NCBI GenBank assembly: GCA_023399375.1
Contig: JAEWPX010000092.1
Location: 1 to 64,000 of the forward strand
DNA: 64,000 bases
Direction of reading: 5' to 3'
DNA from: Pseudomonadota bacterium
GTDB lineage: Bacteria > Desulfobacterota > Desulfovibrionia > Desulfovibrionales > Desulfovibrionaceae
In this document: positions 21,493-29,784 of the stretch, one piece after another
Position numbering within the stretch: position 1 is the first letter of the stretch
Layout: each line of letters starts with the position of its first letter
Position numbers and translations under genes: made by a program
The notes under the pieces: generated by a model
What the model was told of the DNA's origin: nothing
The model's input: only the letters and a program-made list of their open reading frames with translations
The model's database searches: none

Positions 21493-22128
21493 ATGGAATC
21501 GAGCTATACCGCACAGACCCCCGACGAGTTCATCGCCGAACTGAAAAAGCGCCTGTCGCAGAATCCCGGCTGCGGCGTTTCCCACTACAACCTGGGCACG
21601 GCCTACGTGGCCAAGGGCCGGCTCATCGAGGCCGAGGCGGAGTTCCTCCAGGCCGTGGAATGCTCGCCGAATCTGGCCGAGGCCTACGTGCAGCTTGGCG
21701 GCCTGGCCATGAACAAGGGCGACATGGACGGCTGCCTGGAGTGGAACGAGAAGGCCAGCCGCGCCAGGCCCCTTTTCGCCGTGCCGTTCGGCAACATCGG
21801 CTTCGTGCACATGCAGCGCGGCGAGCTGGACAAGGCCGAGAAATCCCTGCGTCGGGCCATCAAGATCGACCCCAAGTACGTGCAGGCCATGGCCACGCTC
21901 GGCAACTGCCTGTTCATGAAGGGTGAGCTCGATACGGCGGAGTTCCACAGCACCAAGGCGCTCGAGGTCGAGCCCATGTTCGGCCCGGCCCTGAACACCC
22001 TGGCCCTGATCGCCATGGAGCGGGGCGATTTCGCCAAGGCCAAGGAATTCGTCGCCCGCGCCCGGGAGACCGGCTTCGAGCCCCATCCCGACATGGTCCG
22101 CGAAATCGAGGCCGCCCTGGCCAAGTAG
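21493..22128 (+). CDS. TPR-repeat protein
   Basis: A protein of 211 aa made mostly of tetratricopeptide repeats; at least four 34-residue units can be lined up (for example SHYNLGTAYVAKGRLIEAEA, AEAYVQLGGLAMNKGDMDGC, AVPFGNIGFVHMQRGELDKA, VQAMATLGNCLFMKGELDTA). TPRs mediate protein-protein contacts. GAGGAG precedes ATG 21493. Third gene of the small operon from 20275. Confidence 0.88.
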   Translation: MESSYTAQTPDEFIAELKKRLSQNPGCGVSHYNLGTAYVAKGRLIEAEAEFLQAVECSPNLAEAYVQLGGLAMNKGDMDGCLEWNEKASRARPLFAVPFGNIGFVHMQRGELDKAEKSLRRAIKIDPKYVQAMATLGNCLFMKGELDTAEFHSTKALEVEPMFGPALNTLALIAMERGDFAKAKEFVARARETGFEPHPDMVREIEAALAK

Positions 22129-22139
22129 ACGGGGGGAAG

Positions 22140-22205
22140 AACCGGGGCGCCGCCCCGGGCCCCGCCGGGGGGCATGATGCCCCCCGGACCCCCTCGAGGG
22201 GGGGA
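22140..22205 (+). repeat. Degenerate REP-like palindromic repeat, copy 3
   Basis: Two back-to-back GC palindromes (ggggcgccgcccc, then ccggggggcatgatgccccccgg) are followed by accccctcgagggggg. It lacks the GCCTCCGGCGGCC core but shares the second half (palindrome then ggacc...ctc) with the copy at 40709. It may also terminate the TPR operon. Confidence 0.5.
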
Positions 22206-22220
22206 AGGAGGGTGGGCGTT

Positions 22221-22925
22221 ATGCCGTCACGCAGGCAGTTGCTCGGGGAGATGCGGCAGGCCCTTCTGGGCGAGGACCGCGAGGCGGCCTTGGCCGCCCT
22301 GGCCGCCACGCCGGCCAAGACGCGCCTGGGGCCGCTTTTTTCGCTGCTGCTCGACAAGGAGGCGCTCGTGCGCTGGCGCGCCGTCACGGCCTTCGGCGCG
22401 GCCATGGCGGAGATCGCCGCCGCGCGCCTGGAAGACGCCCGCGACGTCTGGCGCAACCTCATGTGGCGCGTCAACGAGGAGTCGGGCAACATCGCCTGGG
22501 GCATTCCCGAGTGCATGGGCGAGACCTTGGCCGCAAGCCCCGCCCTGGCCCGAGAATTCCACCGCATTCTCCTTTCCTACGTGCAGGACCTGCCCGGGGA
22601 CTGCACCTTCATCGACCACGCGCCGCTGCGGCGCGGGGCCTGGTGGGCCATCGCCCGCCTGGCCGGGGCCGCGCCCGAGCTGTGCGCGCCGGCCCTGTCC
22701 GAAATCGTCGCCGCCCTTGGCGACTGCGACCCCGCCGCGCGCGGCCTGGCCTGCCTGGCCGTGGCCCGCATCAAGCCCGCTCCCTCGCGCACGCTGCTGG
22801 ATGCGCTCACCGCCCTGGCCGGGGATACGGCCACGTTCGACCGCTACGACGGCTGGGAGCTTGCCTCAACCGCCGTGGGGGACGCCGCCGCGCAGGCCCT
22901 GGCCGCCTGCCGCAGCTGCATGTAA
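22221..22925 (+). CDS. HEAT-repeat-like protein
   Basis: A protein of 234 aa composed of helical repeats (for example ALVRWRAVTAFGAAMAEIAA, and RRGAWWAIARLAGAAPELCA), typical of HEAT/PBS-lyase-like scaffolds. A Cys-containing C-terminus ends ACRSCM. AAGGAGG sits nine bases before ATG 22221, which is why that start is preferred over GTG 22212. I recall similar proteins being conserved in Desulfovibrio (a DVU0298-named family), but cannot verify it here. Function unknown. Confidence 0.78.
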   Translation: MPSRRQLLGEMRQALLGEDREAALAALAATPAKTRLGPLFSLLLDKEALVRWRAVTAFGAAMAEIAAARLEDARDVWRNLMWRVNEESGNIAWGIPECMGETLAASPALAREFHRILLSYVQDLPGDCTFIDHAPLRRGAWWAIARLAGAAPELCAPALSEIVAALGDCDPAARGLACLAVARIKPAPSRTLLDALTALAGDTATFDRYDGWELASTAVGDAAAQALAACRSCM

Positions 22926-22991
22926 CCGCCTGTTCACGTCCCGCGACCTCCCTTGCAGCAAACGGGGACACCGTCCCCTTGGAGGTTCGCC

Positions 22992-23426
22992 ATGCGCGCA
23001 ACACCCTTTCTCACCGTATTGCTCATTCTCGCCGTGCTCGTCCTGGCGGCGGCCACGGGCCATGCCGCCGACGTCTTCACGGGGCCGGCCGATTCCCCGG
23101 AACGGCAAGTGGACGTCTACCTGCGCGACTTGAGCGCGCGTCTCGCGTTTTCGCCCGAGGAAACGGCCGCCATGCGTCCCGTCCTCGTCGCCCAGGCGGC
23201 GAAACGGCAGGCTCTGGCCCGGGCGCGGCTGGCCGCCAACCCCGGCATGGCCGGCATGCTCGCCCTGCGCGAAGACATGCGCGCCGTGACCCGGGAAACC
23301 GACGAAAAGCTGGCCCTCGTATTGCCCCCGGAAAAAATGGAACAGTTGCGCAACGACCGCGCCGAGCAGCTCGCCGCCTCCCGCGATAAAGCCCGGCAGC
23401 TGGCCGAGGTCCGCCCCGCCGACTGA
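22992..23426 (+). CDS. Small periplasmic Spy/CpxP-like or unknown helical protein
   Basis: A protein of 144 aa. Signal peptide MRATPFLTVLLILAVLVLAA ends near GHAAD. The mature part is wholly helical and charged, with the pattern LAFSPEETAAMRPVL and later LPPEKMEQLRND, which resembles the LTxxQ-type helices of Spy/CpxP periplasmic chaperones. GGAGG precedes the ATG. The chaperone link is a weak resemblance only. Confidence 0.7.
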   Translation: MRATPFLTVLLILAVLVLAAATGHAADVFTGPADSPERQVDVYLRDLSARLAFSPEETAAMRPVLVAQAAKRQALARARLAANPGMAGMLALREDMRAVTRETDEKLALVLPPEKMEQLRNDRAEQLAASRDKARQLAEVRPAD

Positions 23427-23465
23427 TCCTTAAAGCGTTCCTGGCTCAAGTCCCTTCCCCAAGGC

Positions 23466-23503
23466 AGGGCGCGGCTTTCCCCCTCGGGCCGCGCCCTTTT
23501 TTT
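23466..23503 (+). terminator. Rho-independent terminator
   Basis: Stem GGGCGCGGC (23467-23475) pairs with 23488-23496 and is followed by seven T (23497-23503). It terminates the gene ending at 23426. Confidence 0.88.
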
Positions 23504-23530
23504 CGTGCATGGGTCCGTCCGGCATCAGGG

Positions 23531-24529
23531 TCAGAATTCGTAGCGCAGGCGCAGGGCTCCGCCCGGCGCCCCTCCGACGTCGAAGCGTTTGATGCGCGAT
23601 CCGCTCTCCCGATAAAAGGTCATGGTGCCGGGCAGGGCGTACAACGCGCCGATGCTCGCTGAAAACCCGTCCATGGGGCGCAGGTCGAACCAGAGTCCGG
23701 TCCGGGGCGCGAGGACGGCCACGGACCCCTTTCGGGAGATCGGGTTGTCGTCGGCGAGGCCGTAGGAGCCGGCCTCGATGCCGCCGGTCAGGCGCACGCT
23801 CCACCATGTCCCGCCGCGCCAGCTGATTTCCGTATGGGGGAAGCCCAGTTGGGCCGCGAAGCGGTCGCCGCTTGCATAGTTGAAGGCGACCATGGGCACG
23901 GCCTGGGTCTCCACCCTGCTGCCGGCCACGCCGCCGCCGCATTGCACGGTCCATTTCCTGCCCAGGGGAATGCTCAGACCGGCCAGAACGGATCCGTCGA
24001 GGCCTGATGCGCCGGGTTCGCGTTCGAAGCCGAGCCCGCCCCGGACGGCGACGAATCCCCCCACATTGCCCCACAGGCCGCCCCTGACCGTCAGGCCGAG
24101 CTCGAACCGGTGCAGGTCTTCAAAGGGGATGCGGCCGCGAAAGGGCAAATGCCCGACGTCGGAAAAGTCGAAATGGCTGCCGGTATAGCCAACGTCCCAG
24201 GCGAAGTGCTCCGTGCCGGCGGCGGCCTTGACGCCGGCGCGGGAGACGGCCACGCCCGCGCCGGCGATGTCCGCCGGGGCCAGGGCGTTTCCTTCGGCTT
24301 CCAGGCGGAGGGGCGGGTTGTTCCCGGCCGGGGGGGCGGCGGCTTTTCCCGCGCTGGCGCCGGGCGTGGCGTCATGCAGCTCGTCGGGGTCGCTCGCGGC
24401 GCCGCATTCGCCAAGCAGCGCCAGGACCGTCACCGCGGCCAGCAGGCTGATGCCGAAAAGCCATGCCCGCAGGGGCGGCGGGGGCAGCAAGGATCTCCGC
24501 GGGGTTTTGTTTTGCGAAAGATGACGCAT
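23531..24529 (-). CDS. Outer-membrane beta-barrel protein under TetR control
   Basis: A protein of 332 aa. A basic N-terminus and hydrophobic segment (LRAWLFGISLLAAVTVLALL) form a long signal sequence. A low-complexity Ala/Pro region precedes amphipathic beta strands through to the end. The protein ends in RLRYEF, with the terminal phenylalanine that the BAM complex recognises. It resembles DUF6268-type barrels. A perfect palindrome (24587-24602) lies upstream and matches one before the tetR gene. It may be an efflux or uptake pore induced by the TetR ligand; that is inference. Confidence 0.78.
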   Translation of the reverse strand: MRHLSQNKTPRRSLLPPPPLRAWLFGISLLAAVTVLALLGECGAASDPDELHDATPGASAGKAAAPPAGNNPPLRLEAEGNALAPADIAGAGVAVSRAGVKAAAGTEHFAWDVGYTGSHFDFSDVGHLPFRGRIPFEDLHRFELGLTVRGGLWGNVGGFVAVRGGLGFEREPGASGLDGSVLAGLSIPLGRKWTVQCGGGVAGSRVETQAVPMVAFNYASGDRFAAQLGFPHTEISWRGGTWWSVRLTGGIEAGSYGLADDNPISRKGSVAVLAPRTGLWFDLRPMDGFSASIGALYALPGTMTFYRESGSRIKRFDVGGAPGGALRLRYEF

Positions 24530-24586
24530 AAGGCCTCCTGTGTCTTTTGAGCGTTTGTTTTGTGGAACAGCGTTGTCGCATCAAGA

Positions 24587-24602
24587 GTAACCGATCGGTT
24601 AC
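24587..24602. promoter_or_regulatory. TetR operator O1 (perfect palindrome)
   Basis: GTAACCGATCGGTTAC is a perfect 16-bp palindrome 58 bases upstream of the outer-membrane gene. It matches the site before tetR at 25280-25295 at 14 of 16 positions. Confidence 0.8.
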
Positions 24603-24619
24603 ATGTGGTGCAAAAAAAA

Positions 24620-25267
24620 TCAGCCGACGTTCCCCAGGACGCTGCGAATGATGCGGGCGAGCATGGCTTCCAGGCGCTCCCAGGTAGCCTCGTCGTCCAG
24701 CGGCAGGCCGGCAAAGGTTTCCTCCGTGCGGCCGCGCACGCTCAAATGGTTGATGGTGCCGCCGAGGATGGCGTACAGGGCGGCGGTGTCCAGGTCGGGC
24801 GGAACGGCGAGATCGCTTCGCACGAGCGCCATGAGCTGCATGCCCACGGATTGGCGCACGGAATCCAGGGCCTCGGTCAGCGCGTTGTGCTCCAGAAAGC
24901 GCCAGGCCAGGATCTCCTGGGTCAGGGGACGCCGGCGGATGCCGCGCATATAGTTGCGCGCGGCGACCACCAGCCGTTCGGCAAAGGGGAGGGCCAGAAA
25001 CGCCTCCCGGTCGCCGCCGGTGAGCTCGTCGAGGTCGGGCCAGAAGTCGCCGTTGTGGGCGAAAGCCGTCACCAGTCCGTCCAGGCCGCCGAAGTAACGG
25101 TAGATCAGGACCTTGTTGATTCCGGCTTCCCGGGCCACGACGTTGACCTTGACCTCGCGGAAGCCCTGGCGCGCCAGGACGCGGCCCACCGCGTCGATCA
25201 AAAGGCGCATGGTGGCTTCGCGGTCCCGCTGCCGTTCGGGTGCGCTCTGGGGTTTCGCGGCTGCCAT
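24620..25267 (-). CDS. TetR-family transcriptional regulator
   Basis: A protein of 215 aa. The N-terminal TetR helix-turn-helix is readable at about residues 20-65 (LLIDAVGRVLARQGFREVKV, then AREAGINKVLIYRYFGGLDG). The C-terminal ligand domain is helical and contains a Trp/Phe-rich pocket. Operator-like palindromes occur before this gene and before the downstream barrel gene, so it probably represses both. The ligand is unknown. Confidence 0.9.
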   Translation of the reverse strand: MAAAKPQSAPERQRDREATMRLLIDAVGRVLARQGFREVKVNVVAREAGINKVLIYRYFGGLDGLVTAFAHNGDFWPDLDELTGGDREAFLALPFAERLVVAARNYMRGIRRRPLTQEILAWRFLEHNALTEALDSVRQSVGMQLMALVRSDLAVPPDLDTAALYAILGGTINHLSVRGRTEETFAGLPLDDEATWERLEAMLARIIRSVLGNVG

Positions 25268-25279
25268 GACGGGATGTGT

Positions 25280-25295
25280 GTCACCGGTCGGTTAC
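25280..25295. promoter_or_regulatory. TetR operator O2
   Basis: GTCACCGGTCGGTTAC lies 13 bases upstream of the tetR ATG, with two differences from the perfect site at 24587. Its position would allow autorepression. Confidence 0.75.
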
Positions 25296-25565
25296 TTTGT
25301 CAACCTTCCTTGCCGCCGGATGCGTCATGCTTTGGCCGCCGGGCAGCGCAGGACTCCCCGAAGGGGCTGGGCGCGGGTCGGGATTGGGCGGGGCCGGCAT
25401 TGAGCATGTCGGTATTGTTCGAAAATTTGTTCCTGCCGAATTTTGCGAAAGAAGCGCTTTTTTTTTGCATTTTCACTTGACCAAAAAACTAAAAGGATTA
25501 AATTTGTCCTACATTGACGTACGCACCACATGCCGCGGCAGCGACCGCACGACGGAGGAATTGCC

Positions 25566-25916
25566 ATGCAGACGCAGACGCCGATCGATTTGTCCGGACT
25601 GGTCATCGACTGGAACATGACGCCCGAGGACGCCGTGACCCTGTATCTGGAATGGGGCAACAACTCCTGGCATGCCGAGCATAAGCCCGTGACCTCGAAG
25701 AACGATTTCGCCACCTATTTCGTGGTCAATACGTGGTCGGGCCGTCCGGAACTGTCGCTCGTGCGGCGCAACTCCGAAGATTGCGTGGAACTGGCCTCCT
25801 TCGATCTGCCGGAGGAGCTGGCCCGGGCGTTCATGGAGGAAAACGGCGGCAACAAGGGCGTATACGCACCGAACGACGCCATCAAGAAGTGGCTGCAAGA
25901 GACGCAGTTCAACTAG
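25566..25916 (+). CDS. Conserved hypothetical protein
   Basis: A protein of 116 aa from ATG 25566, with GGAGG upstream. It is acidic and soluble, with no signal or membrane segment. It has a Trp-rich middle (YLEWGNNSWHAEHKPV). It looks like a protein I associate with a Desulfovibrio-only family (DVU0772-named), though I cannot confirm that. The upstream AT-rich leader has a possible promoter (TTGACC near 25478). A strong terminator follows. Function unknown. Confidence 0.72.
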   Translation: MQTQTPIDLSGLVIDWNMTPEDAVTLYLEWGNNSWHAEHKPVTSKNDFATYFVVNTWSGRPELSLVRRNSEDCVELASFDLPEELARAFMEENGGNKGVYAPNDAIKKWLQETQFN

Positions 25917-25966
25917 AATTTCCCGCAAAACCTCACGCAACCCCCGCACCAGACCCCTCACGCCAT

Positions 25967-26011
25967 GGCGCGGCCCCGGGTGGATAGGCCCCGGAGCCGC
26001 GCCTTTCTTTT
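25967..26011 (+). terminator. Rho-independent terminator
   Basis: GGCGCGGC plus CCGGG (25967-25980) pairs with CCCGG plus GCCGCGCC ending at 26003, with one mismatch. It is followed by TTTCTTTT. Confidence 0.85.
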
Positions 26012-26061
26012 CGGGGCCGCACGGCCTTGCCCTTGCCCGGCGAAGCTGCGAAAATACATCC

Positions 26062-26787
26062 ATGCTCCTTGCCGTCGTCGCGGACATCCACGCCAACCTC
26101 GAAGCCCTGGACGCCGTCCTGGCCGACATCGATGCGGCCGCGCCGGCGGCGGTGGTGAGCCTCGGCGACAACATCGGCTACGGCCCCGATCCGGTCCTGG
26201 TGCTTGAGCGCCTTGCCGCGCGGGGCATCCCGAGCGTGCGCGGCAACCACGAATGGGCCGTGGCCGACCCGGCGCGCGAGCGGCTTTTCAATCCGCAGTC
26301 CCGCGAGGCGCTGTGGCGCACGCGCGAACTGCTGCCGCCGGAACTCCTCGCCCGCGTGGCCGCCTATCCGACCTCGCTTTCGCTTTTCGGCTGCCGCTTC
26401 GTCCACGGCCTGCCGCCAAACGACACCGCCACCTACCTGTTCGAGGCCGGCGACGTGACGTTGCGCCGGGCGTTTGCCCGCACGGCCGAGCGGGTTTCCT
26501 TCGTGGGGCACACCCACATGCTGGAGGCCGCGGCGTTGCGCGGCCGGGACGTCCTGCGTTACGAACTGGGCGTCGGCGACAATCCCCTGGACGCGCGCGA
26601 GCGCCACATCGTCAACGTCGGCTCCGTGGGACAGCCCCGCGACGGCGACACGCGCGCCAAATACGGCCTCTACGACGACGCCCGCGGCGTGCTGACCATC
26701 CGCGCCGTGCCCTACGACGCGGAGGCCACGGCCGCCAAGATCGTCGCGCGCGGCCTGCCGCGCCGCTACGCCGACAGGCTGCTGTGA
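26062..26787 (+). CDS. YfcE-like metallophosphoesterase
   Basis: A protein of 241 aa of the calcineurin-like superfamily. Dinuclear metal ligands are visible: DIHANLEAL (residues 8-16), GDNIGYGPDP, GNHEWAV, then VHGLPP and GHTHMLEA. The end block NVGSVGQPRDGDTRAKYGL is typical of the diadenosine/phosphodiesterase-like subfamily. A cytosolic phosphodiesterase acting on small nucleotides or phosphoproteins is likely; the substrate is unknown. A REP-like repeat separates it from the downstream kinase. Confidence 0.9.
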   Translation: MLLAVVADIHANLEALDAVLADIDAAAPAAVVSLGDNIGYGPDPVLVLERLAARGIPSVRGNHEWAVADPARERLFNPQSREALWRTRELLPPELLARVAAYPTSLSLFGCRFVHGLPPNDTATYLFEAGDVTLRRAFARTAERVSFVGHTHMLEAAALRGRDVLRYELGVGDNPLDARERHIVNVGSVGQPRDGDTRAKYGLYDDARGVLTIRAVPYDAEATAAKIVARGLPRRYADRLL

Positions 26788-26799
26788 ATATGGCTACCC

Positions 26800-26880
26800 C
26801 TAACCCCCTTGAAAGTTTTTGAAAGAGGGCCAGGGGGAAACTTTTTCAAAAAGAATCCCCGGCCGCCGGAGGCGTCTTCC
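26800..26880 (-). repeat. REP-like intergenic repeat, copy 4
   Basis: The core GGCCGCCGGAGGCGTC is at 26861-26876. It is preceded by an AT-rich hairpin (gaaagtttttgaaag with ctttttcaaaaag). It ends eight bases before the kinase ATG, so it forms that gene's 5' leader. Confidence 0.7.
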
Positions 26881-26883
26881 TCT

Positions 26884-28248
26884 ATGCGTACCATCGGCAA
26901 GTATCCGCTGCTCGGCGTTCTCGGACGGGGCGGCATGGGCGCGGTGTTCAAGGCGCGGGTGCCGGTCGTCGGGCGCATCGTCGCCCTGAAGCTCCTGCGT
27001 CCGAGCGAGTTGACGCTCGGGCTGTGGGGCCGCGAGCGCGTGGTTCGGGCCTTTCGCGAGGAAGCCGCGCGCCTGGGGGCGCTGCGGCACGAGAACGTGG
27101 TCGGCGTGTTCGATTACGGCGAGATCGGCGACTGGCCCTATTTCGTGATGGACTTTTACGGCGAATCCCTGGGCTCGATCATCGGCGAGACGTACCGGGT
27201 GGAAGCGCCGAGCCGCCGCCTGCCCGTGCCGCGCGCCGCGGGCTACGCAGCGCAACTGCTTGCCGGGCTCGCGCGGCTGCACCATGCCGGCATCGTCCAC
27301 CGCGACGTCAAGCCTTTCAACCTGCTCGTCACCGACCGCGACGTGGTGAAGATCACCGACCTCGGCCTCTCCAAGGCCCGGGGCGAGCGTTTCGACGGCC
27401 CGGCCAACCTCAAGGTGGGCTCGCCGTATTACGCCGCGCCCGAGCAGGAGGACGACCCCGACGCCGCTGACGCGCGGGCCGATCTTTTCGCCGCCGGGGT
27501 GACGTTTTTCCGCATGCTGACCGGGCGGCTGCCCGAGCCGGGCACGGACGCCGTGGACGATCCGGCCGTGGCCGCCGGGGAGGTGTTCGACGGCTTTTTT
27601 GCCAAGGCGCTTGCCATGTCGCCCAAGGCCCGCTTCGTAAGCGCCCGGGAGATGGCCGAGGCCCTGACCGCGTGCCGTCGGGAGTGGGAGCGTCGGCTCG
27701 CCGGGGTCTGCGCCGGCCTGGGAGAGGCCCTTGCCGCGCCGCATACGCCGCCCGGGGCGGCGCATCCGCGCAGTGCGCCCGTGCGGGTCGGCCTGCATCG
27801 GGCCCGTGAGGCGTTTTCGCTCGATGCGCTCTGGCGGCCGGCGGCCTACTGGCCGGCGAGGCTCGCTGAGGACGGAGGGGACGAGAGGGACGGCGGGGAG
27901 ACGCTGTGCGACCCCGCAACGGGCCTGTGCTGGCTGCGCGAGGCCGCGCCCTATGCCGTGACCTGGCAGGAGGCTTGCGCGTACGTGGAGGCGCTTAACG
28001 CCGCGCGTCACGGCGGCCACGCCGACTGGCGGCTGCCGACCGTGGCCGAGCTCGTGACGCTGCTGCGGCCCGAACCCACGGGCGAGGGCTACTGCCAGCC
28101 CGCGTCGCTGACCCAGCCCGTGCGCCGCGTCTGGAGCGCGGATACGGCCAACTACGCCAGCGCCTATGCGGCGGATGTGGAGCTCGGCTACGTGACGCGC
28201 GCCGACTTCTGTTGCCCGGTGGCGGCGCGGGCCGTGCGCACGGCGTGA
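26884..28248 (+). CDS. Ser/Thr protein kinase with C-terminal DUF1566 domain
   Basis: A protein of 454 aa. The eukaryotic-type kinase domain (residues about 5-270) has the glycine loop GRGGMGAVFKAR, catalytic lysine in ALKLLRP, catalytic loop HRDVKPFNLL, DLGLSKAR (in place of DFG) and APEQE. The C-terminal part (about 340-450) is a DUF1566/Lcl-like module (DPATGLCWL, ADWRLPTVAELVTLLRP, RRVWSAD, YVTRADFCCPV). No membrane segment is obvious. The kinase-DUF1566 fusion suggests that a small C-type-lectin-like domain recruits or senses a target. ATG 26884 is used because the upstream frame only covers a repeat. Confidence 0.88.
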   Translation: MRTIGKYPLLGVLGRGGMGAVFKARVPVVGRIVALKLLRPSELTLGLWGRERVVRAFREEAARLGALRHENVVGVFDYGEIGDWPYFVMDFYGESLGSIIGETYRVEAPSRRLPVPRAAGYAAQLLAGLARLHHAGIVHRDVKPFNLLVTDRDVVKITDLGLSKARGERFDGPANLKVGSPYYAAPEQEDDPDAADARADLFAAGVTFFRMLTGRLPEPGTDAVDDPAVAAGEVFDGFFAKALAMSPKARFVSAREMAEALTACRREWERRLAGVCAGLGEALAAPHTPPGAAHPRSAPVRVGLHRAREAFSLDALWRPAAYWPARLAEDGGDERDGGETLCDPATGLCWLREAAPYAVTWQEACAYVEALNAARHGGHADWRLPTVAELVTLLRPEPTGEGYCQPASLTQPVRRVWSADTANYASAYAADVELGYVTRADFCCPVAARAVRTA

Positions 28249-28258
28249 GGGGCTCCCG

Positions 28259-29263
28259 CTACAGCGGGCATTTTTCCTTGGTCGGGAGTTTCTTGCCGGT
28301 CAGGCGCTTGTAGAGCGCCTCCTCCACGGGCTTGTTCCCGAACCTGGCGAGCTCGATTTCGGCGCGCGCCGCGCCGCGATGCCCGCCGGCAGAGCCGATG
28401 TCGCCGAACATCTTGGCGGCCATGGTGCCCATGTTGCGGCCGATGCCGTCGCCGCGGAAAATCACCACCACCTGCTTTTTGATGATGCCCGAGAGCATGT
28501 TCCAGGACAGGCCGTGCACGCGGGTGAAGAAATCCGCCAGCATGACCAGGATGTCGGCACTCTCCAGGTTGTCCATGTACACGAACAGGCCCTTGTTGCC
28601 GACGAAGCGCATCTTGCGGAAGGCTTTGGAGAAGAATTTCAGCCAGTGGCGGTGGTATTCGCTGTGGATGATCTTGCGCACGAGCACCATGTCGCCGAAT
28701 TTCGTCAGGTAGCTGAAGGCCTTGACGTCGGCCTCGATGAAGTGGCGCTCGAAGCTCTGGGTGTCGGCCTTGATGCCGTAGACCAGCGCCGTGGCCAGGA
28801 GCTTTCCCGGCCGGATGTCCATGTTGTACAGGTATTCCGTGAGGATGGTGCTCACGGAACCGTAGTCCGGGCGGATGTCCACGAACGGGGCCGTCACCGG
28901 ACTGTCGGGCTTGACCGGGTGGTGGTCGATGACGATGCTGAATGCGCAGGCCTTGAAACCGGGGTGGTGGTGGGGCTGGGAATCGACCATGGCGAAATGG
29001 TCGTAGCGCGCCCGCAGTTCGTCGGTGAGCGGCTGCGTGGGAATGCGCAAAAAGCGCATCATGGCCAGGTTGTCCGGGCGTTTCACTTCGTTGACGTGGG
29101 CGATGCCCACTGCGGCCACGCGGTGGACCATGATGCGCCGCAGGGCCATGGCCGAGGCCATGGCGTCGGGATCGGCGTTTATCACGATGAGCCACTTGTC
29201 TTCGCGCCCGAACATCTGGGCCAGGCGTGTCGTTTCCAGCGTCAGTTTGCGAAAATAGCTCAT
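28259..29263 (-). CDS. DHH-family phosphoesterase
   Basis: A protein of 334 aa with DHH-family signatures: NADPDAMASAMAL (motif I), MVDSQPHHHPGF and VIDHHPVKPDS, and the DHHA1 substrate-binding GGHRGAARAEI near the end. The family includes pAp phosphatases and oligoribonucleases. The start is ATG 29263, which overlaps the cobU stop by four bases. It is therefore the third gene of the cbiR-cobU operon. Why a DHH protein sits in a cobamide operon is unclear. Confidence 0.9.
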   Translation of the reverse strand: MSYFRKLTLETTRLAQMFGREDKWLIVINADPDAMASAMALRRIMVHRVAAVGIAHVNEVKRPDNLAMMRFLRIPTQPLTDELRARYDHFAMVDSQPHHHPGFKACAFSIVIDHHPVKPDSPVTAPFVDIRPDYGSVSTILTEYLYNMDIRPGKLLATALVYGIKADTQSFERHFIEADVKAFSYLTKFGDMVLVRKIIHSEYHRHWLKFFSKAFRKMRFVGNKGLFVYMDNLESADILVMLADFFTRVHGLSWNMLSGIIKKQVVVIFRGDGIGRNMGTMAAKMFGDIGSAGGHRGAARAEIELARFGNKPVEEALYKRLTGKKLPTKEKCPL

Positions 29264-29784
29264 GAAGCGTGTCCCTTGAGCGGCATGGCGCATCCGGCGA
29301 CGACGAGGCGCACGTCTCCGGCCAGGCCGGCCACGGCCTGGTTGCAGGTTCCGAGCAGGTCGGCGAAGCGACGCATGGCGGCGCTTGCGCCGATCCCTCC
29401 CAATCCGACTTCGGTGCTCACCACGATCAGTTCCGGCCCGTCCTCGGCGGCGTAAGCGGCCATTCCCGTTGTAAGGGATTCGGCGGGCGATTGCATTACA
29501 GCATGGTCATGGCAGGCGAACAGCCAAAAGTCCAGGCTGTCGAAGAGCAGCGTGCCGCCGCGCGCGGCCTCGGCGCAAAGCACATCCATGGCCGTGACGC
29601 CGGCCTCGATGACGGCGACTCCCGCCGGGCGGGCGCGCTTGTGCGCGGCGATGCGTTCGCGAAAGGCGAAATCGAGGGCCCGGCCCGTGGCCAGCACGCG
29701 GTGCGGGGCTTTCCCGGCCAGGAGCAGCGTTTCGGCCAGGGCCGATTTGCCGCTGCGCACGCCGCCGAGCAGCAGCCGGATCAC
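29260..29784 (-). CDS. cobU: Adenosylcobinamide kinase / guanylyltransferase
   Basis: A protein of 174 aa. The P-loop GGVRSGKSALAE opens the protein, and a Walker-B-like stretch (LLFDSLDFWLF) and STEVGLGG follow, as in CobU/CobP. These phosphorylate adenosylcobinamide and add GMP while the lower ligand is being built. The start overlaps the cbiR stop by four bases, and the DHH gene follows with the same overlap. Confidence 0.92.
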   Translation of the reverse strand: MIRLLLGGVRSGKSALAETLLLAGKAPHRVLATGRALDFAFRERIAAHKRARPAGVAVIEAGVTAMDVLCAEAARGGTLLFDSLDFWLFACHDHAVMQSPAESLTTGMAAYAAEDGPELIVVSTEVGLGGIGASAAMRRFADLLGTCNQAVAGLAGDVRLVVAGCAMPLKGHAS

